A DNA stretch of 64,000 nt from CAJQQY01 sp045106765. GTDB lineage: Bacteria; Bacteroidota; Bacteroidia; Chitinophagales; Saprospiraceae. Shown piece after piece: positions 36,028 to 44,246 of this stretch (position 1 is the stretch's first letter; every line of letters starts with the position of its first letter). Made by a program: the position numbers and the translations under genes. The notes below the pieces were generated by a model, which saw nothing but the letters and a program-made list of their open reading frames with translations, ran no database searches and was not told the origin of the DNA. The DNA is taken from positions 68,918 through 132,917 of the forward strand of contig JBGCFD010000190.1 of NCBI GenBank assembly GCA_045106765.1, in the 5' to 3' direction.

Positions 36028-36786
36028 TTATTTATTTGCGATAACTAACATTTCAAAATCTTTAGTTGTTAATTTATCTTCTCTTGAAAATTGCCCAAGT
36101 TTTGCTCCAAAGATTTCAACTTTTTGGTAACCCAACGATTTTAATAACCAACTAATTTCTGAAGGAATATAAAATCGTTGATTACCTTTTATTTTCTTTT
36201 TGTTTCCTAAATCATCTTCAAATTCAATTTCAAAATGATCTCTAAATGTGATCAAATCAAAATTGTTATTGTGAAATTGTGCATTTTCTTTTTCTTTGTC
36301 TTGAGCAAATTCGTTGGTTGAATTAAAAATAGGAAACAATCCATTCAAGGTGGTAAATATTATTTTGCCACTAGGTTTGATTGATTGGGAAACACTTTTA
36401 AGTATTTCAAAATTTTCTTCATCCGTTTCCATTAAAGGGAATCCTCCTTCACACATCATTATCGCAATATCAAATTCATTTTTGAAAGGAATTTGTCTTG
36501 CATCTCCGACTAAAAATTGGATGTCAAGATTTTCAGTTTTCGCTTTTTCTTTGGCTCTTTTTATTTGAGATTCGGATAAATCAATTCCTGTAACTGAGTA
36601 TCCTCTTTTTGTAAGTTCAATTGCATGTCTTCCTGTTCCACATCCAACATCTATTATTTTTAAGTCTTTATTATAGGCCAATTCATTTTCTATAAAATCA
36701 CATTCTCCAATTGTTCCTTTAACAAATCGCTCATTATCATAATTTTTTGCCGAGTTTTCAAATAGAGTTTCGTACCATTTTTTCAT
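36028..36786 (-). CDS. Class I SAM-dependent methyltransferase
   Basis: A 252-aa soluble enzyme. Motif I is KIIDVGCGTGRHAIELTKRGY (about residues 43-63), motif II is VTGIDLSESQIKRA, then QFLVGDARQIPF and DIAIMMCEGGFPL. The C-terminal half has a small beta insertion ending in LGQFSREDKL. The substrate is unknown. It lies 31 bp downstream of the AraC-family gene on the same strand, so it may be part of that regulator's operon. It seems unrelated to the polysaccharide genes to the left. Confidence 0.88.
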   Translation of the reverse strand: MKKWYETLFENSAKNYDNERFVKGTIGECDFIENELAYNKDLKIIDVGCGTGRHAIELTKRGYSVTGIDLSESQIKRAKEKAKTENLDIQFLVGDARQIPFKNEFDIAIMMCEGGFPLMETDEENFEILKSVSQSIKPSGKIIFTTLNGLFPIFNSTNEFAQDKEKENAQFHNNNFDLITFRDHFEIEFEDDLGNKKKIKGNQRFYIPSEISWLLKSLGYQKVEIFGAKLGQFSREDKLTTKDFEMLVIANK

Positions 36787-36817
36787 ATTACAATTTCAGT
36801 TTTAAGATTTTTCTTTT

Positions 36818-37741
36818 TTAGTTAAATGAAGTTCGAAATTCCATAGGTGTTTGTTTGGTTTTGGACTTAAATAATTTACTGAAGGATTGTGGATGTTCAA
36901 AACCCAATCCGTAAGCAATCTCACTTATGGATAAATTGGTAGTTGATAATTTTACTTTTGCTTTTGCTATTAATCTATAGTGGATATGTTGTTGGGTAGT
37001 TTGCCCTGTTAAACTCTTTAGCATACTGCTTAAATAATCAGGTGTAAGATTCAACTCTTTAGCAATATCTTGAACGGTAGGCAAGCCTTGATCTACCAAA
37101 TCATCACCATTGAAGTAATCTTCTAAAAGCTCCTCCAATTTATTCAATATTTGATGATTGGAAATTTTCCGCGTCAAAAACTGGCGCTGATAAAATCGCT
37201 CTGAATAATTGAGCAATAATTCCAATTGACTGATGATTATTTGTTGGCTAAACTGGTCAAGATTAGCCTGATATTCATTTTCTATATTTTGAAGTATTCC
37301 AGTTATTAAATTTTCTTCTTTGCGGGATAGAAAAAGTGCTTCCCGAACTGAATAATTCAGAAATGGATATTTTTTAATATTTGTTGCCAGAGAAGTTCCA
37401 AATAAAAAATCAGGATGAATGGCTAAAATTAATCCTGTGGGATTACTCGTTGCATCTTCTTCTATGAGTTTCACAGAAATAACTTGCTCAGGAGAGAAAA
37501 AAGTTATTAGCCCTTCATCAAAATCGTAGGATTGTTGACCATAGCGATATTTACCAGTTACATTGCGTTTAATGGAAATTGTATAAAACTGCTGCACCCA
37601 TTTCAATTCATTGTTTTCTGGGGTAGGATTTATTTTGCTGTAATCTATTAAACTAATTAGTGGATGCTCTGGTGGAGCTATGTTGTTAAATCGATGCAGG
37701 TCGCTAATAGTGTTTAGCCTTATCGGTTTTGAAAGAGACAT
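36818..37741 (-). CDS. AraC-family transcriptional regulator
   Basis: A 307-aa regulator. Residues 1-190 are a cupin-like sensing domain typical of this group (KWVQQFYTISIKRN, YDFDEGLITFFSPEQVISV). Residues about 200-307 are the AraC double HTH: VQDIAKELNLTPDYLSSMLKSLTGQTTQQHIHYRLIAKAKV and LSISEIAYGLGFEHPQSFSKLFKSKTKQTPMEFR. In Bacteroidota such regulators frequently control an adjacent short-chain dehydrogenase, and one (37856-38722) lies directly upstream on the same strand. An unusual interleaved inverted repeat occupies its leader. Confidence 0.93.
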   Translation of the reverse strand: MSLSKPIRLNTISDLHRFNNIAPPEHPLISLIDYSKINPTPENNELKWVQQFYTISIKRNVTGKYRYGQQSYDFDEGLITFFSPEQVISVKLIEEDATSNPTGLILAIHPDFLFGTSLATNIKKYPFLNYSVREALFLSRKEENLITGILQNIENEYQANLDQFSQQIIISQLELLLNYSERFYQRQFLTRKISNHQILNKLEELLEDYFNGDDLVDQGLPTVQDIAKELNLTPDYLSSMLKSLTGQTTQQHIHYRLIAKAKVKLSTTNLSISEIAYGLGFEHPQSFSKLFKSKTKQTPMEFRTSFN

Positions 37742-37756
37742 ATTTTTTGAATTCAG

Positions 37757-37809
37757 ATAATGAAGTAACGATGAAACAATAAGTTTCCCAACTTCATTAT
37801 TTCATCGTT
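37757..37809. promoter_or_regulatory. Interleaved 10-bp inverted repeats in the araC-type leader
   Basis: Arms in the order a-b-a'-b': ATAATGAAGT (37757-37766), AACGATGAAA (37767-37776), then complement of a at 37791-37800 and complement of b at 37800-37809. A near-consensus -7 element (TATCTTCG on the minus strand, 37818-37811) sits just upstream, placing the repeats at the 5' end of the mRNA. They could form a pseudoknot or alternative hairpins, or act as an operator. Confidence 0.5.
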
Positions 37810-37855
37810 GCGAAGATAGATTATTTCCTTGTGTTATTTTCCACATTTACAGTCA

Positions 37856-38722
37856 TTAAAAAGGAAAATTCACCCCTGTTGTTTCTTTGGCCCAATCCCA
37901 TAGTTTGGCATTAAGATTTTGGTCTAAAGCTGCTGCATCAATTTTTGCTAACGCTGGTTTGCCTTTTTGTTCATTAGGGCCATCAGGTCCCCAATATTGT
38001 CCGCCTTTAGCATCTTCGCGCAAACAAGCAGCTAAGGTCGGTTGAGCCCCTTCTTTGGCAGTCATTAAATCAAGTGATGCAAGCATACCCTCGTCCATAT
38101 TTTTTTGTAAATCTGTTTTGCTAAAACCTGGATGTGCAGCTAGGGATATGATTTGGCAACCATTACTTCTAAGTCTTTTTTCAAATTCAAGTGCAAAAAT
38201 AATATCTGCCAATTTGCTTTGTCCGTATTCTCTCCAATTATTATAATCTTTTTCTAATCGGAAATTATCAAAATCAATCACCGCATTTCTGTGTGCGATA
38301 CTGCTTAAAGTTACTACTCTTGAATCTTTTGTAGCTTCCATTAAATTAAATAAGTGACCTGTAAGTGCAAAATGACCAATGAAATTTATTCCAAATTGAA
38401 TTTCAAAACCATCTTCAGTTTTTGATGGTGGTGGAATCATAACGCCAGCGTTATTAATCAATAACTCGAGTCTTGATTCTGTTTCTAATACTTTGTCCGA
38501 AAAGTCTTTTACAGAACTTAAACTTGCCAAATCTAAATGACCATAAACAAGTTCGCCAGTTCCGCCTTGAGCCTTCATTCTTTTTATCGCATTTAATGCT
38601 TTTTCTTCATTACGACAAGCAATATAAACTTTTGCTCCTTTCTGATACAAGTCTAATGCAGTTTCATATCCTATGCCTGTATTCGAACCTGTTACAATAG
38701 CTGTTTTTCCAGATAAATTCAT
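37856..38722 (-). CDS. Short-chain dehydrogenase/reductase
   Basis: A 288-aa SDR. The cofactor motif is TGSNTGIGYETALDLYQKG (TGxxxGIG, residues about 11-20), followed by NNAGVM and a catalytic Ser-Tyr-Lys set: SSIAHRN for Ser and YGQSKLADI for Tyr and Lys. The sequence resembles the retinol dehydrogenase/WW-domain oxidoreductase-like branch, which has a broad range of carbonyl substrates. It precedes the AraC gene on the same strand by 114 bp and follows the LysR gene by 100 bp. Confidence 0.92.
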   Translation of the reverse strand: MNLSGKTAIVTGSNTGIGYETALDLYQKGAKVYIACRNEEKALNAIKRMKAQGGTGELVYGHLDLASLSSVKDFSDKVLETESRLELLINNAGVMIPPPSKTEDGFEIQFGINFIGHFALTGHLFNLMEATKDSRVVTLSSIAHRNAVIDFDNFRLEKDYNNWREYGQSKLADIIFALEFEKRLRSNGCQIISLAAHPGFSKTDLQKNMDEGMLASLDLMTAKEGAQPTLAACLREDAKGGQYWGPDGPNEQKGKPALAKIDAAALDQNLNAKLWDWAKETTGVNFPF

Positions 38723-38822
38723 AATTTCTTTTTTTAATTAAACAATAGCACAAAAATGAAGACTTTTTAAATGAGTTATGTAGTCAAATCCGTGATTGTT
38801 GTAGCTGAAAATGACTTTTGAT

Positions 38823-39722
38823 TTATTCTTTTATTTTTTCAATAAATTCTTCTTCAAAAGTAGAAATAAAATTATTGATGTATTTTTTAGAAAGTGCATT
38901 TTTTTTGACCACCATATAATGAGTGCGTTTAACACCGTTGGGGCCTATTCGTTTTAATCTTAAATCTTCTTGTAATTTAAATCTTTTCAATTGCCATTTT
39001 GGAGAGCACATCACTCCAAGATTTGCAGCAACCATAGCTAAACTAATTTCTGTAAATGGAATCGCAGAGATTTTTTTTGGAGTTACGTTTATTGCTCTTA
39101 GACAATGTTCATAAATGGCAACACCTTCCAAAGGAAAAGAATTGATAATTAAATGAGCGTCTGCAAAACTACTGGGGGCTACATAGTCATTTTCATTAAA
39201 GAAATGTTCTTGATGAACCACCGCAAAAACTTCATCTTGATAAATTTTAATACTATATAAATCATCAGAAAGTGGTTTGGAGGTGGACATGATTATATCC
39301 ACTTCTTCGGAATTTATTTTTGTAATAATTTCATGCCTTGACCCAATGTTGAGAGAGATGTTGATTTCTGGATAAAGGATACCCATTTTTTGAATAAAGC
39401 CTGGAAGGTTATGGAAAAAGGATTGGCATTCTACAGCCAGTTTAATTTTTCCTTTTGAACCTTCTTTGATTTGCTCGATTTTACTAAACCCTTTTTTTAT
39501 GGTCTTAAATAATTGGACAGATAAATTATATAGCTCTTGACCTTCAGATGTCAATAACCACTTATTTCGTTTTCTGTGAAATACTTTAAAACCTAATCGT
39601 TCTTCCAGCTCTCGTAATTGATGGCTTAATGCTGATTGAGTTAAAAATAATTTTTGGGAAGAATTTGCAATGCTTCCTTCTTCTGCAATGGTCTTGATGA
39701 GTCTGTAATATTTGAGTTCCAT
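38823..39722 (-). CDS. LysR-family transcriptional regulator
   Basis: A 299-aa regulator. The N-terminal winged HTH (MELKYYRLIKTIAEEGSIANSSQKLFLTQSALSHQLRELEERLGFKVFHRKR) is canonical; the C-terminal co-inducer domain has KGKIKLAVEC and the DIIMSTSKPL loop. It diverges from the DUF5916 barrel gene, with a 128-bp shared region containing a 9-bp inverted repeat and an exact TACCTTTG element only 5 nt before the ATG, so its mRNA may be nearly leaderless. It likely regulates the divergent gene and itself. Confidence 0.93.
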   Translation of the reverse strand: MELKYYRLIKTIAEEGSIANSSQKLFLTQSALSHQLRELEERLGFKVFHRKRNKWLLTSEGQELYNLSVQLFKTIKKGFSKIEQIKEGSKGKIKLAVECQSFFHNLPGFIQKMGILYPEINISLNIGSRHEIITKINSEEVDIIMSTSKPLSDDLYSIKIYQDEVFAVVHQEHFFNENDYVAPSSFADAHLIINSFPLEGVAIYEHCLRAINVTPKKISAIPFTEISLAMVAANLGVMCSPKWQLKRFKLQEDLRLKRIGPNGVKRTHYMVVKKNALSKKYINNFISTFEEEFIEKIKE

Positions 39723-39727
39723 GCTTA

Positions 39728-39735
39728 CAAAGGTA
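39728..39735 (-). promoter_or_regulatory. -7 element abutting the LysR start codon
   Basis: The minus strand reads TACCTTTG, then five bases, then the ATG at 39722. The transcription start would fall on or near the start codon. Confidence 0.45.
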
Positions 39736-39756
39736 TTTGATTTCTTTTATTTATTA

Positions 39757-39795
39757 ATTGAGCATATTTCAGTTATCCATCAAATAATGCTCAAT
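39757..39795. promoter_or_regulatory. Candidate LysR operator
   Basis: ATTGAGCAT (39757-39765) and its exact complement (39787-39795) are separated by 21 bp, centred in the divergent gap. LysR regulators typically bind such dyads between themselves and a divergent target. A near-consensus -7 element TACTTTG for the plus-strand gene lies at 39816-39822. Confidence 0.5.
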
Positions 39796-39850
39796 TTAAA
39801 AACTTCTCTTCGTTGTACTTTGCCCATAGTTTTGCTGAAAAATAATAATT

Positions 39851-42511
39851 ATGATCAGCAAATTTTATGCAGCCTCTTCTTTAGCAATTCTATTCATCTG
39901 TTTTGTAAATATTTCTTTTGCACAAATTCAAGACTTGGTTGAAAAAAGAAGTCATACCGCAATTTCCATTTTAGAAAAAAATAAACCTGAAATAGATGGT
40001 CAACTAAATGATGAAATTTGGCAAGAAGGAAAATGGGAAACCGATTTTATTCAGCGCCAACCAAATGAAAATGCACCTCCTTCTGAGCAAACCGCTTTCA
40101 AAATTTTATTTGATGCTAAACATTTATATATCGGTATTAGAATGTATGACCAAGCCCCCAATTCCATCAACCGAAGAATGTCAAGACGTGATGGTTTTGA
40201 GGGAGATTGGGTTGAAGTTATTTTAGATGGAAATGGGGATTTACGTTCTGCTTTTTCCTTAACCTTAACTGCTGCGGGAGTCCGAGGAGATAAAATTATT
40301 TCTATGAACGGAATCAATGAAGATATTTTTTGGAATCCGATTTGGTTAGCAAAAACGAATATTGATGAAGAGGGGTGGACCGCAGAAATGAAAATCCCTT
40401 TTAGCCAATTGAGATTTGGAAAATTAAAAAATACAACATGGGGATTACAAGTTCGCAGAAAATATTTTAAACAAGAAGAAACATCTGTATGGCAACGAGT
40501 GCCTTTAAATGCCTCTGGCTGGGTGAGTGAATTTGGTCTATTGGAAGGACTTCAAAATGTGGGCGCTCAAAAGTTATTGGAAATTCAACCTTATATAGTT
40601 ACTTCTTTAGAAACATTTAAAAAAGAACCAGAAAATCCTTTTAAATCAAAAAACATCAAAAAAATTACCGCAGGGGTAGATGGAAAAATTGGGGTGACCA
40701 ATGACCTCACTTTAGATTTTACCTTTAATCCTGACTTTGGGCAAGTGGAGGCAGATCCTTCGGCTATTGCCTTGGATGGATTTCAACTTTTCTTTGCGGA
40801 ACAACGTCCTTTTTTTGTAGAAAATAAAGAGATACTAAATTATCAATTTTCCACGCCAAAAATTTGGAGCATTTATAATAATGATAATCTTTTTTATTCT
40901 CGAAGGATTGGAGGAAAGCCACATGGGAATGCCAACCCGTTCTCCAATGAATATGTTGATGCACCTGAGCGAACGACTATTTTAGGAGCTGCTAAATTTG
41001 GAGGTAAAACCCAAAAAGGATTATCCATTGGAATATTGGAGGCCGTTACCACTACAGAATATGCCAAGATCTCTGATGGCACGACGGATAGAGAAGTGCT
41101 GATAGAACCCTTGACTAATTATTTTGTCGGTAGAGTTCAAAAGGACTTCAATAACAGAAATACATTTATTGGAGGAATTTTAACTTCGACCAATCGGAAT
41201 TTGGATGAAACGTTGGAATCATTATTACATAAAAATGCGACTACATTTGGGCTCGACCTTTTTCACCAATGGAGCAATAGAAATTATTACGTCGGAGCGA
41301 ACTTTGTCGCAAGTAATGTTCAAGGCAGCAAAGAAGCTATCCTTAGAACGCAAACTTCTATTGCTCATCTTTTTCAAAAACCAGATGCCAGTTACGCGAG
41401 TGTTAATCCTAATAAAACTTCTTTAACAGGGACTGGTGGAGATATTAAAATTGGGAAAGTAGGAAGAGGTCATTTGACTTTTGAATCTGGATTTACCTGG
41501 CGTTCTCCCGAATTAGAATTAAACGATATGGGTTTTATGCGAGAGGCAGATGTGCTATTCAATTATGGGGGAGTTGATTATAATTTTTTCAATCCATTTT
41601 CTGTATTTCGAAGCGCTGTGATCAAATATAAACATTGGGTATTTGCAGACTTTGGAGGAAGACTCAATTTTCTAGATTGGGACATGGAAGCAAGAGGTGT
41701 ATTTAAAAATAATTGGAGAGCGAATGTAGGTTTTTTTACGCAGCCACATATTTATTCTCGTTCTCTTTTACAAGGAGGCCCGAGAATGAGGCTACCTGAC
41801 CAGCATGGTTCGTATTGGGGATTAGGTTCAGATCGAAGGAAAAAACTTTCTTTCTTTTATAATGGCTGGACCCTTACGGGTAATAGTGATAGTCATTTTC
41901 TATTGGAAAATAACATTACTATTACATATCAGCCGATAGATAAATTAAATATCTCTTTATCTCCAGGATACACGTTCGTTAATAATCGACTTCAATATAT
42001 TAATACTTCGCAAAATGGAGAACAACAACGCTATATTACTGCTCGACTCGACCAAAAAACTTTACGGGTAGCTTTACGGTTGAATTATACGATTACTCCT
42101 AATTTAACCATTCAATATTATGGTCAACCTTTTGTTTCTTCTGGAAAATATGATGATTTCAATTTTGTACAAAGCCCTTTAGCTAACTCGCATCAAGAAC
42201 AATTAGCTTTTTTTGACAACGAGCAAATAACTAAAGATGCGATCTTGGGAAACTATAAAATAGATGAAAATAAAGATGGGAATACAGATTACCAATTCCA
42301 AAATCCTGATTTTAGTTTTGCTCAATTTCAATCTAATTTGGTGTTGAGATATGAATATAAACCTGGCTCTGAAATATTTTTAGTCTGGTCTCAAAATGCA
42401 ACTGATTACGGTGTGCCCAGCGCTCGTTTTGTGGAAGATGTGAATCAACAGTTGTTTGGCACAATTCCCAATAATACTTTTTTATTAAAAATGACTTACC
42501 GTTTTTATTGA
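39851..42511 (+). CDS. CBM9-like domain plus DUF5916 outer-membrane barrel
   Basis: An 886-aa exported protein with a signal peptide (residues 1-25, ISFAQ). Residues about 40-215 form a CBM9-like carbohydrate-binding domain (PEIDGQLNDEIWQEGKWETDF, FDAKHLYIGIRMYD, EMKIPFSQLRF). The rest is a DUF5916 barrel: FTFNPDFGQVEADP, FFAEQRPFFVENKEIL, YSRRIGG, and a C-terminus ending in an aromatic strand (LLKMTYRFY). Family members are outer-membrane proteins of unknown job, possibly importers or binding platforms. Probably controlled by the divergent LysR gene. Confidence 0.92.
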   Translation: MISKFYAASSLAILFICFVNISFAQIQDLVEKRSHTAISILEKNKPEIDGQLNDEIWQEGKWETDFIQRQPNENAPPSEQTAFKILFDAKHLYIGIRMYDQAPNSINRRMSRRDGFEGDWVEVILDGNGDLRSAFSLTLTAAGVRGDKIISMNGINEDIFWNPIWLAKTNIDEEGWTAEMKIPFSQLRFGKLKNTTWGLQVRRKYFKQEETSVWQRVPLNASGWVSEFGLLEGLQNVGAQKLLEIQPYIVTSLETFKKEPENPFKSKNIKKITAGVDGKIGVTNDLTLDFTFNPDFGQVEADPSAIALDGFQLFFAEQRPFFVENKEILNYQFSTPKIWSIYNNDNLFYSRRIGGKPHGNANPFSNEYVDAPERTTILGAAKFGGKTQKGLSIGILEAVTTTEYAKISDGTTDREVLIEPLTNYFVGRVQKDFNNRNTFIGGILTSTNRNLDETLESLLHKNATTFGLDLFHQWSNRNYYVGANFVASNVQGSKEAILRTQTSIAHLFQKPDASYASVNPNKTSLTGTGGDIKIGKVGRGHLTFESGFTWRSPELELNDMGFMREADVLFNYGGVDYNFFNPFSVFRSAVIKYKHWVFADFGGRLNFLDWDMEARGVFKNNWRANVGFFTQPHIYSRSLLQGGPRMRLPDQHGSYWGLGSDRRKKLSFFYNGWTLTGNSDSHFLLENNITITYQPIDKLNISLSPGYTFVNNRLQYINTSQNGEQQRYITARLDQKTLRVALRLNYTITPNLTIQYYGQPFVSSGKYDDFNFVQSPLANSHQEQLAFFDNEQITKDAILGNYKIDENKDGNTDYQFQNPDFSFAQFQSNLVLRYEYKPGSEIFLVWSQNATDYGVPSARFVEDVNQQLFGTIPNNTFLLKMTYRFY

Positions 42512-42708
42512 TTTTGATGGAGGCGAACAGCAGTTGGTGAAAGATCTTCCGTTTGTCTTTTTGTTAGTTTAAATATATGCTAAAAGTTTTATTTCTTCAT
42601 TCTTATCAATGCCTTTTTTCAAAAAATGTAAATGTATTGTTATTAATTTTTTTTTCATAATTTGATAGGGAAGGGGAGTGGTCGTTTAGATGCTGTTAGC
42701 ACCAGTTT

Positions 42709-43086
42709 TTACTTTTTTTCTTTTCGTAAAATTCTCTCCATTTTTCGACCTTTTGCTAATTCATCAATCAACTTTTCCATCTGCCTACATTGTTTATACA
42801 ATTCAAATTCATCCTCTATTTCTTCAATTCGATAACCACAAACGACTCCTTTAATCATGTGTGCATTTGGATTTATGGTAGCTTTTTGAAAAAATGTTCT
42901 AAAGGTTACTTTTTCATCAATAAGTGCTTGTAATGCATCTTGATCAAAACCAGTAAACCATTTAATTACTTGATTGAGTTCTTCTTGTGTTTTACCATTT
43001 TTCTTCAATCTATTCAGGTAAAGCGGATAAATGGATGCAAAGATCATATTGGCAACCTTTTCATTTTTTTCGGTTGTAACTTTCAT
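42709..43086 (-). CDS. DUF2200-family protein
   Basis: A 125-aa small protein matching DUF2200 along its length: MIFASIYPLYLNRLKKNGKTQEELNQVIKWFTGFD, then the strongly conserved VTFRTFFQKATINPNAHMIKGVVCGYRIEEIED, then a basic helix (LIDELAKGRKMERILRKEKK). The function of the family is unknown. It is often found in accessory or cassette-like settings. Here a 45-bp sequence directly upstream is repeated upstream of the next gene, suggesting both arrived as mobile units. Confidence 0.88.
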   Translation of the reverse strand: MKVTTEKNEKVANMIFASIYPLYLNRLKKNGKTQEELNQVIKWFTGFDQDALQALIDEKVTFRTFFQKATINPNAHMIKGVVCGYRIEEIEDEFELYKQCRQMEKLIDELAKGRKMERILRKEKK

Positions 43087-43106
43087 ATTTATTTTATTTT
43101 GAAATT

Positions 43107-43151
43107 AGGTTTACACTTTTACAAGTGATTAAAATTAAAGAATTAATTTTT
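43107..43151 (+). repeat. Direct repeat copy A upstream of DUF2200 gene
   Basis: AGGTTTACACTTTT then ACAAGTGATTAAAATTAAAG then AATTAATTTTT. Copy B at 43808-43851 differs only in the ACAAG/CAGG segment. Each copy begins about 20 bp upstream of a minus-strand start codon. Confidence 0.8.
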
Positions 43152-43312
43152 GAATAGCTACTTTCGAAATGATTTTCTTTTTTTGATTTATGGGTTAGTT
43201 ATATTTTTTGTAACAGTATAATTACATTTTTAATGAGAAGCCATCCTCAGGGAAACGTGACGTGGAAAAATTGATTCTTTCTCAAATTATGAGCCATCTT
43301 TCTTCCTTAACT

Positions 43313-43789
43313 TTACGGAATTGATACATTATTGTGTGTAGTTTTTATTTCGAAATTAAAGTGATTAACATTCTCACCTTTCCCAATGGTAGATTCATAA
43401 AACTTAACAGCTTGCTCTTCTTCAGAGTATGCTTGAACGAAAATTGCTTCGATTCCTTTTTTTATTTAATAACTTTTTAAGTAATTCATTAATTCTTTTC
43501 CAATTCCTTGATTATGTAATTCAGTCTTAACAGCAATGTCATAAATGTATAATTCACTTCTGTCATTATAGTATTTTTCTAATTCATATGCAGTTAATCC
43601 ACCAACTATTTTATCATTCTTAAATGCTGCAATTGCATAAAAGTCCTGTTTAGTCAATAATCTTTTTAACTGCTTTTTTGATGCGATTGAATTAGATTCT
43701 TCAAAAACTTCATTCAGCAATTCAATAAGCTCTATGAAAAGTTTATAGTCGTCCTCTTGGAGTCTTGAAATTTTGATTTTGTTTTCCAT
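43313..43789 (-). pseudogene. AAC(3)-I-like GNAT acetyltransferase with in-frame stop
   Basis: Codons 1-107 encode the N-terminal two thirds of a GNAT enzyme similar to the AAC(3)-I group (FIELIELLNEVFEES, IVGGLTAYELEKYY, RSELYIYDIAVKTELHNQGIGKELM, with the acetyl-CoA loop HNQGIG). Codon 108 is TAA at 43468-43466. The same frame then continues for 50 codons as IKKGIEAIFVQAYSEEEQAV KFYESTIGK and NHFNFEIK, the expected C-terminus of the family, and ends at TAA 43315-43313. The full length would be 158 codons, the usual size. A single C-to-T change of a CAA codon would explain the stop. It could be a pseudogene, a sequencing error, or a readthrough product; no frameshift is involved. Confidence 0.82.
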
Positions 43790-43795
43790 TTTGTC

Positions 43796-43983
43796 TTGTC
43801 CTGATATAGGTTTACACTTTTCAGGTGATTAAAATTAAAGAATTAATTTTTAGAAAAATTGAATTTCGAATATTTTGTTAATAAAACTTTCCAAAATTAT
43901 GAGATTGAATAGGGGGCAAAAAATTACAAGACCAATGTGGTCTTTTTTTTTGAGTTGAAAAGTGTCAACCTAAATCAGGACGA
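43796..43983. mobile_element. MITE-like element or IS remnant, 188 bp
   Basis: The terminal inverted repeats are 28 bp (43796-43823 and 43956-43983) with 25 matches; the outer ends read TTGTCCTGATATAGG and TCGTCCTGATTTAGG. The interior carries no gene but has an intrinsic terminator on the plus strand (AAGACCA, 43928-43934, with 43938-43944 followed by T's). The left repeat contains direct-repeat copy B. Ends of this kind are seen in insertion sequences, but I cannot name the family from sequence alone. Confidence 0.65.
43808..43851 (+). repeat. Direct repeat copy B upstream of the acetyltransferase pseudogene
   Basis: AGGTTTACACTTTT then CAGGTGATTAAAATTAAAG then AATTAATTTTT, matching copy A at 43107-43151. 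About 700 bp separates the copies, and the intervening segment contains exactly one gene. Confidence 0.8.
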
Positions 43984-43994
43984 CTCATCGTACC

Positions 43995-44238
43995 TGCTTG
44001 CCGCTAACGGCAGTTTGTGAAAAAATTTCTTATCAATTTTTCCGAGGCAAATTTTATTTCAATAACAATACAATTACAAGCAATAATATACAAGTAATTA
44101 TCAAGAACGAAGCTTCTATAAAACTAAATTTGGTTTTCAAAAATAACATTTTAGTTTTTTCACAGACTGACGGTTTTGCATATGCGCAGTTGCCCCGCAT
44201 AGGGGCAATTGGCGTATATGCTGTGTTCGTGACAGTAT
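43995..44238. repeat. GC-rich hairpins and left inverted repeat of an accessory block
   Basis: A hairpin TGCCG (43999-44003) with CGGCA (44008-44012) lies at the left. A long imperfect hairpin spans 44161-44225 with core TTGCCCC/GGGGCAA and outer CACAG/CTGTG. These are far richer in G+C than their surroundings. GTTCGTGACAGTAT at 44225-44238 is matched in inverted form at 47976-47989. The intervening 150 bp are AT-rich without a credible gene. Confidence 0.6.
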
Positions 44239-44246
44239 TCTCTTTT

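Noticed and set aside
43995..44238. Integron attC site
   Set aside because: The GC-rich hairpins suggested it, but I cannot find the paired RYYYAAC / GTTRRRY core sites, and no integrase gene is in the window.
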